Shown one piece after another: positions 7,448 to 14,100 of a DNA stretch of 64,000 nt; position 1 is the first letter of the stretch; every line of letters begins with the position of its first letter. Source of the stretch: a virus; IMG/VR virus record IMGVR_UViG_3300025732_000035, positions 1 to 64,000 of that record; one strand, given 5' to 3'. The notes below the pieces were generated by a model. It made no database searches, was not told where the DNA came from, and was given only the letters and a program-made list of their open reading frames with translations. The position numbers were made by a program, and so were the translations under genes.

Positions 7448-8385
7448 ACCACGCCATCTTTACTTACTCTCCGTCCGACTTTTCCTGCATGGAAGACTCT
7501 GCAAAAGCTGCAATGCTCGACCGTTACAACGGCATTTTTACACCGCTGGAAATCAGCGCTGAAGCTTTTAAAGCTGCTTACGACACGCCTGGCATTGGTT
7601 CTCACATTGAAAAGGACTATAAAGGCTTATCCTATTTGTCGTGGCCTTTTGCTTTCCGCTACTTAAAGGAGCATTTCCCGACGCTTTTTGTGGCCTTTGA
7701 AGAGAAAACCATTGGCTGGCCCGTATTTGGCGAGCCTGGCGCCTTCATTCTTCGCCCCTATCTAACGGACGGCATTCGCCGCACTCCAGCACTGGTATTT
7801 CCAGTGATGGACAGGAAGCACAATTCCATTCAGCAGCTTGATGGTCGTGCCATTAGCGACAACATCCAACGTGCAAGCGTCAAGGCCATCGCTACGTTTA
7901 CGGGCCTTGGTCTTCGGCTCTATGCCGGAGAGGACATCCCTAAGGAAGAAGCACCGAAGCCTGCTCTGCAGCAAGATGTCCCAAAGCCTGCTCGTGCGGC
8001 CAAGAAGGCTGCGACGGGAACTACTGGTGGCACTTCTGACTCTGCCCCTGACTCTGCCCCTGACTCTGCCCCCGAGTCCTTCGATGCAAAAGCAGCTCTC
8101 ACAGCAGTTTGCAAAGCCAATCCTCTGAATTATGCCGACGAGAAAGCTTCTATGGCTGCAGGCAAAGCTGCTCTTGAAAGCATTGGACTTGCTCGCGCCA
8201 CGGAAGTCAAAACCTGGCAAGCCTTCGGAAACGTCGTCGCAGCAATGATGACGCTATGGGCAAAGCAAGAGCAAATTGCCATTAGCAAAGCTGAAATGAC
8301 TGAAGAAATCAATGCCGTGCGCGGCCTTGAAGATACTGCTGCCATTATTGATGGTATGAAAGCTTTTGTTGCAAAAAAGCAGTAG
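7444..8385 (+). CDS. Single-strand annealing protein (DUF1071 family)
   Basis: A 313-residue recombinase. The first 170 residues match the DUF1071 single-strand annealing family: YKGLSYLSWPFAFRYLKEHFP, the WPVF strand and VKAIATFTGLGLRLYAGEDIP are its recognisable blocks. A linker of about 60 residues, rich in Ala/Pro/Ser and containing three copies of a 12-base repeat (8038-8073), joins it to a helical C-terminal domain (about residues 215-313). The protein should anneal complementary single strands during recombination-dependent replication or repair. It lies in one operon with a RecB-like nuclease (9081-9881) and a protein with an SSB-like tail (9953-10222), the usual three partners of a phage recombination module. 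Start overlaps the previous stop by ATGA. Confidence 0.85.
   Translation: MNHAIFTYSPSDFSCMEDSAKAAMLDRYNGIFTPLEISAEAFKAAYDTPGIGSHIEKDYKGLSYLSWPFAFRYLKEHFPTLFVAFEEKTIGWPVFGEPGAFILRPYLTDGIRRTPALVFPVMDRKHNSIQQLDGRAISDNIQRASVKAIATFTGLGLRLYAGEDIPKEEAPKPALQQDVPKPARAAKKAATGTTGGTSDSAPDSAPDSAPESFDAKAALTAVCKANPLNYADEKASMAAGKAALESIGLARATEVKTWQAFGNVVAAMMTLWAKQEQIAISKAEMTEEINAVRGLEDTAAIIDGMKAFVAKKQ
8038..8073 (+). repeat. 12-bp tandem repeat, three copies, in a protein linker
   Basis: GACTCTGCCCCT repeated three times (last copy ends in C), coding for the linker SDSAPDSAPDSAPES of the annealing protein. It keeps frame, so copy-number change would only lengthen or shorten the linker. Confidence 0.85.
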
Positions 8386-8395
8386 ATCTAGCAGC

Positions 8396-8417
8396 GGCCC
8401 GCTTAGCGCGGGCCTTT
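8396..8417 (+). terminator. Hairpin, possible weak terminator
   Basis: A 7-bp stem GGCCCGC / GCGGGCC with a 5-base loop followed by TTTG. It lies 11 bases after the annealing protein stop. The short T-run suggests partial termination within the operon. Confidence 0.55.
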
Positions 8418-8436
8418 GCTGGAACAGTTTGCATTG

Positions 8437-8577
8437 ATGATGATGCCCTACCAGTTATTGAGCTTCCTCCCGCCTTTTTTGGCGAATGATCCTCTTGGCT
8501 TGTTTCTTCTTGTTACTTTCACATGCTTGATCCTTGCTCTGTCGATCCTGGCTATCCTTTCACTGATTCTCCCATGA
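8437..8577 (+). CDS. Small membrane protein, 46 aa
   Basis: A short frame from three consecutive ATG codons. Residues about 22-45 form one strong transmembrane segment (LFLLVTFTCLILALSILAIL). Its stop overlaps an ATG (8574) internal to the next frame. It has no good ribosome-binding site and shares much of its length with the 8523 gene in another frame, so it may not be expressed. Confidence 0.35.
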   Translation: MMMPYQLLSFLPPFLANDPLGLFLLVTFTCLILALSILAILSLILP

Positions 8578-8786
8578 GTCGCTTCACTTTTCTTTACGAA
8601 GAAGGAGAAACCAAAGTTTCTTATTCTTTCCATAACATTTACATGCCTGAAATCATTGAACATTTCAAGCAGTTTATTTTGGCTTGTGGCTTCTTTGAAA
8701 GCTGCATAATAGCCTCCATGGAAACCATGGTTGAAGAGCATGAAATGATGGAAGAAAAGCGTGCAGAATCATCGCTCTCTGATTGA
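8523..8786 (+). CDS. Hypothetical protein, 87 aa
   Basis: An all-beta start (FTFLYEEGETKVSYSF), then a helical segment (YMPEIIEHFKQFILACGFF) and an acidic tail. The block HNIYMPEIIEHFKQFILACGFF is reminiscent of a small conserved phage protein, but I cannot name the family. Start is 8523; 8574 (ATGA overlap with the small membrane frame) is the alternative. It overlaps the next gene by 26 bases. Confidence 0.65.
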   Translation: MLDPCSVDPGYPFTDSPMSRFTFLYEEGETKVSYSFHNIYMPEIIEHFKQFILACGFFESCIIASMETMVEEHEMMEEKRAESSLSD

Positions 8787-9081
8787 TGCTTGTCATGAAG
8801 CGTTCTGGAGCTTTCCTGAAGACACGCTTAGCAGTGATCGTCGCATTGCTGCTGTTCTTGAAGCCATTGCTAATCATCCTTTGGCTGATAAGCAATTTCT
8901 TCATCAAACTGCTCGAACTATTCTCATGCCTGACATTGCAATGTGCTCGGGGGGTGAATGCCCTGTTAAAGAAAACTGCTGGCGCTACATGGCGCCTGCA
9001 GATCGCTGGCAGAGCTATTTCGCTGCGCCTCCATGTGATGAGGAAGGCTGCGACTATTTCTGGGACATGAACGAGAAATAG
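8761..9081 (+). CDS. Cysteine-rich small protein, 106 aa, GTG start
   Basis: A GTG start inside the previous gene. The first half is helical. The second half carries CSGGECPVKENCWRY and, 30 residues later, CDEEGC, giving a probable zinc-binding or disulphide-bonded knuckle. The CPxxxxCxRY pattern is seen in small phage and bacterial proteins of unknown role. Its stop overlaps the next gene's GTG by one base. A nucleic-acid-binding adaptor for the neighbouring recombination proteins is a reasonable guess only. Confidence 0.65.
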   Translation: MQNHRSLIDACHEAFWSFPEDTLSSDRRIAAVLEAIANHPLADKQFLHQTARTILMPDIAMCSGGECPVKENCWRYMAPADRWQSYFAAPPCDEEGCDYFWDMNEK

Positions 9082-9881
9082 TGGCTTGTTACGATCTATG
9101 CCTTGCCTCTCTTCAAATGCCAGCGTTCTCCCGTCACGAACCAAATCGGCTTCAACTGAACAAGAAACGCTATTACGTCTGCGACGATTTTCCCAATGTC
9201 CCCGTAGGGTATGTTTTGCCCTCTGTGACGACTATTGCGAGCGCGTGTTCGTCGCCTGGCAAGATTGCAGCTCTCATGAACTGGCGCAGGAAGGTGGGCG
9301 ATGAAGAAGCTAATCGTCGCACTCGTAATGCTGTGGATCGAGGCAATTGGCTTCACGGTGTTCTAGAAGACCTCTGGAATGGTGAAGACATTCAAGCCCA
9401 CCTCGACTCGCATAAAAACTACGTGCCTTATTTTGAAAGCATCATGGGCTTTCTTGAACGCGTAGATAGTCCACTGCTTGTTGAAAGCGCCATCGCTTGG
9501 TACGATCCAGCACAAGAAATTGGCTATTCAGGTACTTTTGATATGCTCGCCAAAATGAACAACGGTGCTTATGCGCTGCTTGATTGGAAGACGAGCTACA
9601 AGGAAAAGCCTGACACTCAGTTAGCCGACTATCGCATGCAGCTTGGCGCCTACGTGCAAGCTATTGAACAGATGTATGACATTGAAATCAATGAGGCACA
9701 TTGCGCCATTGCTATTTATGATCCTGACACTGGCAATGGCCAGGAGGCGCAAATTATCAGCCTCTCCGAAGCTGAGCTTGCTATGCAAGCAGGCATCATG
9801 GTGCAGAAAGTGCAGCAGTTCTTCTTTGAGCACTACCCAGGCGGGCGCCCCTTAACAATTTCTATGGACCGTGGAGCTTGA
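9081..9881 (+). CDS. PD-(D/E)XK exonuclease (RecB/Cas4-like)
   Basis: A 266-residue nuclease. Motifs in order: RGNWLHGVLEDLW (helix with the conserved His, near residue 90), GYSGTFDML (Asp, near 155), LLDWKTSYKEK (D-x-K, near 167) and QLADYRMQLGAYVQA (motif IV-like Q..Y). This is the PD-(D/E)XK arrangement of phage exonucleases that resect DNA ends to produce single strands for an annealing protein, and such a protein is encoded at 7444-8385. GTG at 9081 is used because it overlaps the previous stop; an ATG at 9117 is possible. Confidence 0.85.
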   Translation: MACYDLCLASLQMPAFSRHEPNRLQLNKKRYYVCDDFPNVPVGYVLPSVTTIASACSSPGKIAALMNWRRKVGDEEANRRTRNAVDRGNWLHGVLEDLWNGEDIQAHLDSHKNYVPYFESIMGFLERVDSPLLVESAIAWYDPAQEIGYSGTFDMLAKMNNGAYALLDWKTSYKEKPDTQLADYRMQLGAYVQAIEQMYDIEINEAHCAIAIYDPDTGNGQEAQIISLSEAELAMQAGIMVQKVQQFFFEHYPGGRPLTISMDRGA

Positions 9882-9952
9882 CTCCTCTGTTCATAGCGCT
9901 ATGCTTCTTATGCCCCTTCCAGGGCCTACTACACTCCGTTGAGGAACACTCA

Positions 9953-10222
9953 ATGCCCGCTGGCGACGCTCCTACTTTTTCTGGCACTCTCGATCTCACT
10001 CCTGACATCTTGAACGCGATGAAGAAGGCAGGCACCAACCCCCAAGGAAACTACTCCCTACGTTTTGCGCTTTGGGACAATGACAAGCGCGACAAGGATA
10101 CTGCCCCTCATTTCAAAGGGCAAGTGACCGTCAATAAGCTTGACAACTCTCCCAAGGCCTACGCTTCGATGTGGGACAACGGCAACAAGGCAAAGCAAAG
10201 CTTCTCTGACGATCCGTTTTGA
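9953..10222 (+). CDS. Small protein with SSB-like acidic tail, 89 aa
   Basis: I place the start at the ATG at 9953, which follows GAGGA by 7 bases; an upstream start would add a hydrophobic leader with no ribosome-binding site. The body is predicted all-beta (TFSGTLDLT, NYSLRFALWDN, HFKGQVTVNKLD, YASMWDN), with several aromatic residues, and the last residues are SFSDDPF. The DDPF end imitates the DDxPF tip through which bacterial SSB recruits partners. Together with position directly after the annealing protein and exonuclease, this suggests a minimal single-strand DNA-binding protein. It is shorter than usual SSB (about 150-180 aa), so the call is tentative. Confidence 0.6.
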   Translation: MPAGDAPTFSGTLDLTPDILNAMKKAGTNPQGNYSLRFALWDNDKRDKDTAPHFKGQVTVNKLDNSPKAYASMWDNGNKAKQSFSDDPF

Positions 10223-10255
10223 TCGTTTCTTAAAGCTTTTCTTTTCTTGACAACG

Positions 10256-10282
10256 GGGCTCTTAAGAGCCCTTTTCTTTTTC
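10256..10282 (+). terminator. Rho-independent terminator
   Basis: A 16-base perfect palindrome (GGGCTCTTAAGAGCCC) followed by TTTTCTTTTTC. It divides the recombination genes from the nucleotide-metabolism genes. Confidence 0.75.
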
Positions 10283-10289
10283 CAGAACC

Positions 10290-10874
10290 ATGCTTCTTAA
10301 TGACAAGGAAATCAGCATTCTTGCTGAAAATGATCTTATTTTTCCTTTCGTCGCAGAGAAAACCAGGGAGCTTCCCAACGGCACCAAAGCCCTCTCATAC
10401 GGCTTGAGCCATGCTGGATATGATTTGAGCCTTTCCCCAAAGGGCTTTATGGTCATCAATAACAATGCTCCCATTGAAGCGTTGGATGTGAAGGCCTTCA
10501 ACAAAGAGCTGATGTATGAGGCAACGCCTGTTGAGCAGAATGGCTCCATGTTCTTCGTCCTTCCGCCGTTTTCTTATGCTCTTGGCGTGAGTGTGGAACT
10601 CTTGACAATGCCGCCTAACATAATGGGGATCACAGACGGCAAGAGCACATATGCTCGACAAGGAACCATTCTTAACGTGTGCCCGATTGAGCCTGGCTGG
10701 AGTGGTCACCTTACTATCTCTATTGTCAATCCTTTGGCTTTCCCCGTGCGCGTGTACGCAAACGAGGGCATCGTCCAAGTTATGTTCTTGCGTCTTAATT
10801 CCGACTCAGCTCAAGACTATGGCGATGGAAAATATCAAAATCAAGGCGCTAACGTAGCGTTTGCTGCTGTCTAA
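10290..10874 (+). CDS. dCTP deaminase / dUTPase superfamily protein
   Basis: A 194-residue protein of the trimeric dUTPase and dCTP deaminase superfamily. Recognisable parts are the N-terminal helix-strand, LSHAGYDLSLSP near residue 40, and the central DGKSTYARQG...IEPGWSGHLT (about residues 116-143), equivalent to the GKSSLAR and DPGWxG blocks of bacterial dCTP deaminase. The glutamate that follows in the deaminase (the E of TLEF or VLEF) is replaced here: the sequence runs HLTISIVN. Deamination of dCTP needs that glutamate, so the protein may be a dUTPase or have a changed activity. It is encoded near ThyX, consistent with supply of dUMP for dTMP synthesis or removal of dUTP. Confidence 0.75.
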   Translation: MLLNDKEISILAENDLIFPFVAEKTRELPNGTKALSYGLSHAGYDLSLSPKGFMVINNNAPIEALDVKAFNKELMYEATPVEQNGSMFFVLPPFSYALGVSVELLTMPPNIMGITDGKSTYARQGTILNVCPIEPGWSGHLTISIVNPLAFPVRVYANEGIVQVMFLRLNSDSAQDYGDGKYQNQGANVAFAAV

Positions 10875-10877
10875 TTA

Positions 10878-11240
10878 GTGAGCGCTCTTGAAGATCAGTT
10901 CTTAGAACTATGGCAAGCGCATTTCCCTGACCTTCCATTGACCAGGGAATTCAGCGACGTATCAACCTGGGAATCTGATTTTCAAGAGCGCTATGCAAAA
11001 AGCAAGCGTTCAAAACGTTACAGGGCAGACTTCGCTCATTTGTCTTCACATTCTCTTATTGAGATACAAGGTGGCACATTTAATCGTGGCCGTCACGTAA
11101 CTGGCTCAGGTTATGAGCGTGATGCTCGTAAATTCAATTTGGCAATGATGGGTGGATGGAAAGTGTTTCTTCTTACCAGCCAAACGGCCAAAGATTTTTT
11201 TTGGCTTGAGCGGATTGCTGCTTTTCTGCAAGCGTCTTAA
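10878..11240 (+). CDS. Small PD-(D/E)XK-like nuclease, 120 aa
   Basis: Starts at a GTG four bases after the previous stop. The centre reads YRADFAH...LIEIQGGTFNRGRHVTGSGYERDARKFN, that is Asp, then E-I-Q, then a Gly/Arg-rich loop and a conserved RD-Kx-N helix, followed by the strand GWKVFLLT. This order (D-ExQ/K) is found in small phage endonucleases of the VSR/VRR-NUC type. The third catalytic residue is Gln rather than Lys, as in some of these. A role in recombination intermediates or restriction of host DNA is plausible. Confidence 0.6.
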   Translation: MSALEDQFLELWQAHFPDLPLTREFSDVSTWESDFQERYAKSKRSKRYRADFAHLSSHSLIEIQGGTFNRGRHVTGSGYERDARKFNLAMMGGWKVFLLTSQTAKDFFWLERIAAFLQAS

Positions 11241-11547
11241 TAGCCTCTCCGGCTTCGCCTAGCAACGCATCAGCGGCTTCAAGATCACACTGCTGCATTT
11301 GCATGGCTTGACGCAGTTCAAGATTCTCTTTTACTAGGGCAGTGACGGCTTCCTGCATGTTGCTCCAGCCTTCCATCATTGTGCAAGCCACTTCCCGTAG
11401 CTTCTCAATATCGCCGCATTCGCTTAGGGCTTTTTTATTGGCAACGAGAGCAAAGTCCCGTTCCATGCTGCGTTCAAAAGGCCCCATAACGCCAATACAA
11501 TCTTGACCATTGTATTTTAAGCCAATGGGAATAGAGAAGGTGTTCAT
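11173..11547 (-). CDS. Hypothetical coiled-coil protein, 124 aa
   Basis: A minus-strand gene whose 3' end overlaps the nuclease gene tail-to-tail by 68 bases. The N-terminal 35 residues look like a beta domain (IGLKYNGQDCIGVMGPF); from about residue 50 to 115 the protein is an uninterrupted helix with heptad character. Its start is only 30 bases from the diverging gene at 11578. No family is recognised. It is the only minus-strand gene between 6444 and 13148, so it may be expressed at a different time from the rest. Confidence 0.6.
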   Translation of the reverse strand: MNTFSIPIGLKYNGQDCIGVMGPFERSMERDFALVANKKALSECGDIEKLREVACTMMEGWSNMQEAVTALVKENLELRQAMQMQQCDLEAADALLGEAGEAIKTLAEKQQSAQAKKNLWPFGW

Positions 11548-11577
11548 TGCTCTTGCATTGTTTCGTTTAGCCTAGCC

Positions 11578-11904
11578 ATGCAGCGATTTGGCAAACGGTT
11601 TGTTTATCGGGTGGATGATGGGAAGGATGCCGTAAAATGCGGGACGGGCTACCGTCCGTACAAGCTCCCTCGCACTCCTCGCAACCATGAATGGCTTCCA
11701 GGACAAGACGTGGTGTACGTACAACGTACAGCAGCAGGGTGGATGCCCTCTTCCATTGTTGGCACCATTGAAGGTTTTGATGCGAGCGGACGTGCCAAGA
11801 AGGCACGAGTACGGTGGCATTCAGCTACGAACATTGCTCCTACAATCAGTTTGCAACGACTTCGACCCCTCTCGCTGATCAACCATGCTTACCAAAGCAA
11901 CTGA
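11578..11904 (+). CDS. Hypothetical basic protein, 108 aa
   Basis: A basic, mainly beta protein. The stretch WLPGQDVVYVQRTAAGWMPSSIVGTIEGFDASGRAKKARVRWHS (about residues 41-84; described here in parts: PGQDVV, TIEGF, ARVRW) resembles an SH3-like barrel, often used for nucleic-acid or protein binding. It overlaps the following membrane protein gene by 20 bases. No family assigned. Confidence 0.65.
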   Translation: MQRFGKRFVYRVDDGKDAVKCGTGYRPYKLPRTPRNHEWLPGQDVVYVQRTAAGWMPSSIVGTIEGFDASGRAKKARVRWHSATNIAPTISLQRLRPLSLINHAYQSN

Positions 11905-12094
11905 CGACTTGCTTAAGGACTTGTCCAAAACTATTGCAGTGTTGCTCGTAGGGTTTGGCGCGCTGTGTTTGCAAGCATGGCTTGTAAGCATTTGTGCAGG
12001 CTTGTTGATTCCTAGTTTTTCTTTGACTTTCTGGAACTGGGTGCTGATTGTCGCCACTTTTCGTTTCCTTATCACGACTGACAAAGCTGAATGA
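11885..12094 (+). CDS. Small membrane protein, 69 aa
   Basis: Two predicted transmembrane segments (about residues 16-42 and 47-62) with a short basic-acidic N-terminus. The start lies inside the previous gene and the TGA overlaps the ThyX start (ATGATG). Its position in a nucleotide-metabolism operon gives no clear clue; an early membrane-acting protein such as a superinfection-exclusion factor is possible but unsupported. Confidence 0.6.
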   Translation: MLTKATDDLLKDLSKTIAVLLVGFGALCLQAWLVSICAGLLIPSFSLTFWNWVLIVATFRFLITTDKAE

Positions 12095-12798
12095 TGACCA
12101 AAATTGATCCGCTAATGGATGGCATTAGCTTTGTGCGTCTCATTGATTGGATGGGAAGCTCTTTGGATATTGTTTGTGACGCCCGTCAAAGTTTTGATCA
12201 AACGAGTAGTGAATGGTCTGAAAAAGACCAAAAGCTGCTTAATTATTTAGTGCAACACAAGCACACCAGTCCATTTCGTGGTGTCATTACAAAATGGCAA
12301 GTGAAAGCTCCACTTTATGTTTGTCGGCAATGGTGGAAGCATGTAATTGGTGGAACATTTGCTAACGATACACTTGGCTGGAATGAAAAAAGCTTTCGCT
12401 ATTGCGAAGCCGATGATGAAGTGTCTTATATGCCGCGAGGTTTTCGTTATCAAAGCTCAAACAATAAACAAGCCTCCAGTGGCCCCCTGGAGCCTGCTAT
12501 GAATCAAGTGGCAATGATTGAATATGCCAAGGCATTAGAACAGGCTAAACAGGCTTACAGGGCTCTCCTGACGCTAGGAGTGAGCAAGGAGCAAGCGCGA
12601 GGAATCCTGCCTATGTCCACTTACACTTCTTTCACATGGACCTGCAGCTTGCAAGCTTTATTGCATTTTATTTCATTGCGAGATGAAGCTAGTAGTCAAT
12701 GGGAAATTCAGGCTTATGCTCAAGCCTTATCTTCCTTGGCCCGCCCATTGTTTAAAGAAGCTTTTGAAGCTTTTGATCTTCACCAAGCATCATTTTGA
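12091..12798 (+). CDS. thyX: Flavin-dependent thymidylate synthase
   Basis: A 235-residue ThyX, which makes dTMP from dUMP using methylene-tetrahydrofolate and FAD/NADPH. Recognisable parts: LLNYLVQHKHTSPFRG (the E/QHxSxxRH-type N-terminal block), VCRQWWKH followed further on by WNEKSFRY, and near the end TSFTWTCSLQALLHFISLR, the substrate-binding C-terminal block (usually TxWxxxxNLRAL). The signature motif RHRxxSxNExSxRY is unusual: the RHR becomes KHV, and about nine extra residues (IGGTFANDTLGW) separate it from NExSxRY. Host cyanobacteria often use ThyX, so a phage copy fits. It is coupled to the genes on both sides. Confidence 0.85.
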   Translation: MMTKIDPLMDGISFVRLIDWMGSSLDIVCDARQSFDQTSSEWSEKDQKLLNYLVQHKHTSPFRGVITKWQVKAPLYVCRQWWKHVIGGTFANDTLGWNEKSFRYCEADDEVSYMPRGFRYQSSNNKQASSGPLEPAMNQVAMIEYAKALEQAKQAYRALLTLGVSKEQARGILPMSTYTSFTWTCSLQALLHFISLRDEASSQWEIQAYAQALSSLARPLFKEAFEAFDLHQASF

Positions 12799-12800
12799 CC

Positions 12801-13148
12801 ATGCACGATCCTGTTAAAAATCCTCGCCACTATGCCAAAAACGGTGGCATTGAATGTATTGAGGCTATCGAAGCCTCAATGGACAAAGACGGCTTTAAGG
12901 GTTTCCTAAAGGGAAATATCATCAAATATGTTTGGCGCTATGAAGACAAGAATGGCTTGGAGGATTTGAAAAAAGCGAGCTGGTATCTTGACCTTCTCAT
13001 CTTTAATATGGAAAATGAGCCACAGCAAGAAGCAATTGAAGCTCTTGAAAACGCCTCTCAGCAATGCGAAGGAGGATTTTGTCCGATGCCAGGTGTCCGT
13101 TACGATCTTCCAGGAAAACAAGTGATGTTTGCTCCCGTCGAAAGCTAA
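12801..13148 (+). CDS. DUF3310 protein (SaV-like)
   Basis: A 115-residue protein; ATG at 12801 follows the ThyX stop by two bases. The N-terminal 70 residues are a classic DUF3310 domain: NPRHYAKNGGIECIEAIEA, then FLKGNIIKYVWRYEDKNGLEDLKKASWYLDLLI. Phage members are often annotated as nucleotide kinases, but the fold is closer to the all-alpha MazG/dUTPase-type nucleotide-binding proteins. The C-terminal 45 residues are less typical and contain a Cys pair (CEGGFC). It closes the rightward early operon and is followed by a shared terminator. Confidence 0.85.
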   Translation: MHDPVKNPRHYAKNGGIECIEAIEASMDKDGFKGFLKGNIIKYVWRYEDKNGLEDLKKASWYLDLLIFNMENEPQQEAIEALENASQQCEGGFCPMPGVRYDLPGKQVMFAPVES

Positions 13149-13627
13149 GCAGCACTACAACAAAGCCCCCATAAGGGGGCTTTTTCATGTTCAATTGATT
13201 GATGCATCGGCAGGACAATCCCTTTCTTCTCGCACCATGCTTCAAGCTCTTTTTGGTCGGTGTGAGCACTAACAAAACTATTGCAATATACCCACGCCAT
13301 TAAAATTTCTTCTTGCTTTTCAGTCCAAAATTGCTGAGGACGCCACCATTCAAAAAGGTTTTCATTGCCTTTGGAAAGGTTGCAAGCTCGACAAGAAGGT
13401 ACAAGATTAAATTTACTAAAATGAGGCCCTCCCTTGCTCTTTGGAATAATGTGGTCGATTGTAAGCTTTTCTTTCCATTCTCCGCAATATGCACAGGCGC
13501 ATTGGCCAAATGGTCCCCTTAAAAAATAGTCTTCAAAGATGCTTTTGCGAAATCTGCGTTTTGCATCACCAGGGCGAAGTTCAATGAGAGAGTAAAGCAG
13601 CTCATCAGGACCATTCGCTCTTAGCAT
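13145..13627 (-). CDS. HNH endonuclease
   Basis: An HNH homing-type or packaging-type nuclease. The signature is clear: CAYCGEWKEKLTIDHIIPKSKGG, then LVPSCRACNLSKGNENLFEW, giving two CxxC zinc knuckles and the D-H-I/N-N-K catalytic core. I start it at the ATG at 13627 (160 aa). Codons upstream to about 13690 also look coding and may belong to it through a non-standard start, but the frame beyond that runs into the membrane gene at 13707 on the other strand. It faces the early operon, and its last codons lie in the bidirectional terminator at 13162. It may be a mobile endonuclease gene. Confidence 0.8.
   Translation of the reverse strand: MLRANGPDELLYSLIELRPGDAKRRFRKSIFEDYFLRGPFGQCACAYCGEWKEKLTIDHIIPKSKGGPHFSKFNLVPSCRACNLSKGNENLFEWWRPQQFWTEKQEEILMAWVYCNSFVSAHTDQKELEAWCEKKGIVLPMHQSIEHEKAPLWGLCCSAA
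13162..13183. terminator. Bidirectional terminator inside the HNH gene's end
   Basis: AAAGCCCCC, loop ATAA, GGGGGCTTT, then TT on the plus strand: a perfect 9-bp stem with A/T ends, usable in both directions. It stops the early operon (ending 13148) and encodes the last residues of the converging HNH gene (APLWGL). Confidence 0.85.
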
Positions 13628-13706
13628 GGCACTATTAAATTGTCTTGCCCATAGTTTAACGCTAAATAATGCCTCGTGAATTTTTATAGAATAAGCGTAT
13701 TGATTG

Positions 13707-13922
13707 ATGGCTATGGACAGTTTCAAGGAGGGCCTTGCAAATTTTGTAGCCACCATCACGGCTGGCATGTTGCTGTCAACAGGCGCCATGCTTATTGCAG
13801 TGGGCACTCAGCAAGCAAGAGTGGCAGTGCAAATTGAAAGCATCACCGAAAAGCTAAGCGTGCTCACAGACAAGATGAGTGACATTGAAACAAGAGTGCG
13901 CAGTTTAGAAATTAAGCGCTAG
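13707..13922 (+). CDS. Holin-like or lysis-accessory membrane protein, 71 aa
   Basis: One transmembrane segment (about residues 15-36, FVATITAGMLLSTGAMLIAVG) followed by a charged heptad-repeat helix (about 40-70) ending in basic residues. ATG at 13707 is used; 13713 is possible. It is the first plus-strand gene of a cassette that ends with the lysin at 14101-15045, the usual place for holins. One-segment proteins with a coiled coil can also be tail-anchored lysis regulators. Confidence 0.6.
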   Translation: MAMDSFKEGLANFVATITAGMLLSTGAMLIAVGTQQARVAVQIESITEKLSVLTDKMSDIETRVRSLEIKR

Positions 13923-13952
13923 CGTATTTATATCTTCCTTGCATTGTTCATC

Positions 13953-14096
13953 ATGAGCGGCGCAGAATGGTTTGTTATTGGTGGTATCATTATTGCCGCC
14001 GCTGACCAAATTCTGGATCATTCCCCCTGGAAAAGCAACAACGTTCTTCAGCTTCTTATTGAAGGCCTGAAAACTATTTTCCGCGTGAAGGGCTGA
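13953..14096 (+). CDS. Small membrane protein, 47 aa, possible holin partner
   Basis: A short frame with a hydrophobic segment near the start (WFVIGGIIIAAADQIL, residues 6-21) and an amphipathic, basic C-terminal helix. It ends five bases before the lysin start, so all three genes form one lysis cassette. Size and topology suit a pinholin or holin antagonist, but nothing specific is recognisable. Confidence 0.55.
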   Translation: MSGAEWFVIGGIIIAAADQILDHSPWKSNNVLQLLIEGLKTIFRVKG

Positions 14097-14100
14097 GGCC

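Noticed and set aside
13628-13807. Upstream extension of the HNH gene to 13807
   Set aside because: It would overlap the membrane gene at 13707 on the opposite strand; no ATG, GTG or TTG in the well-conserved-looking part upstream of 13627. A non-standard start remains possible.
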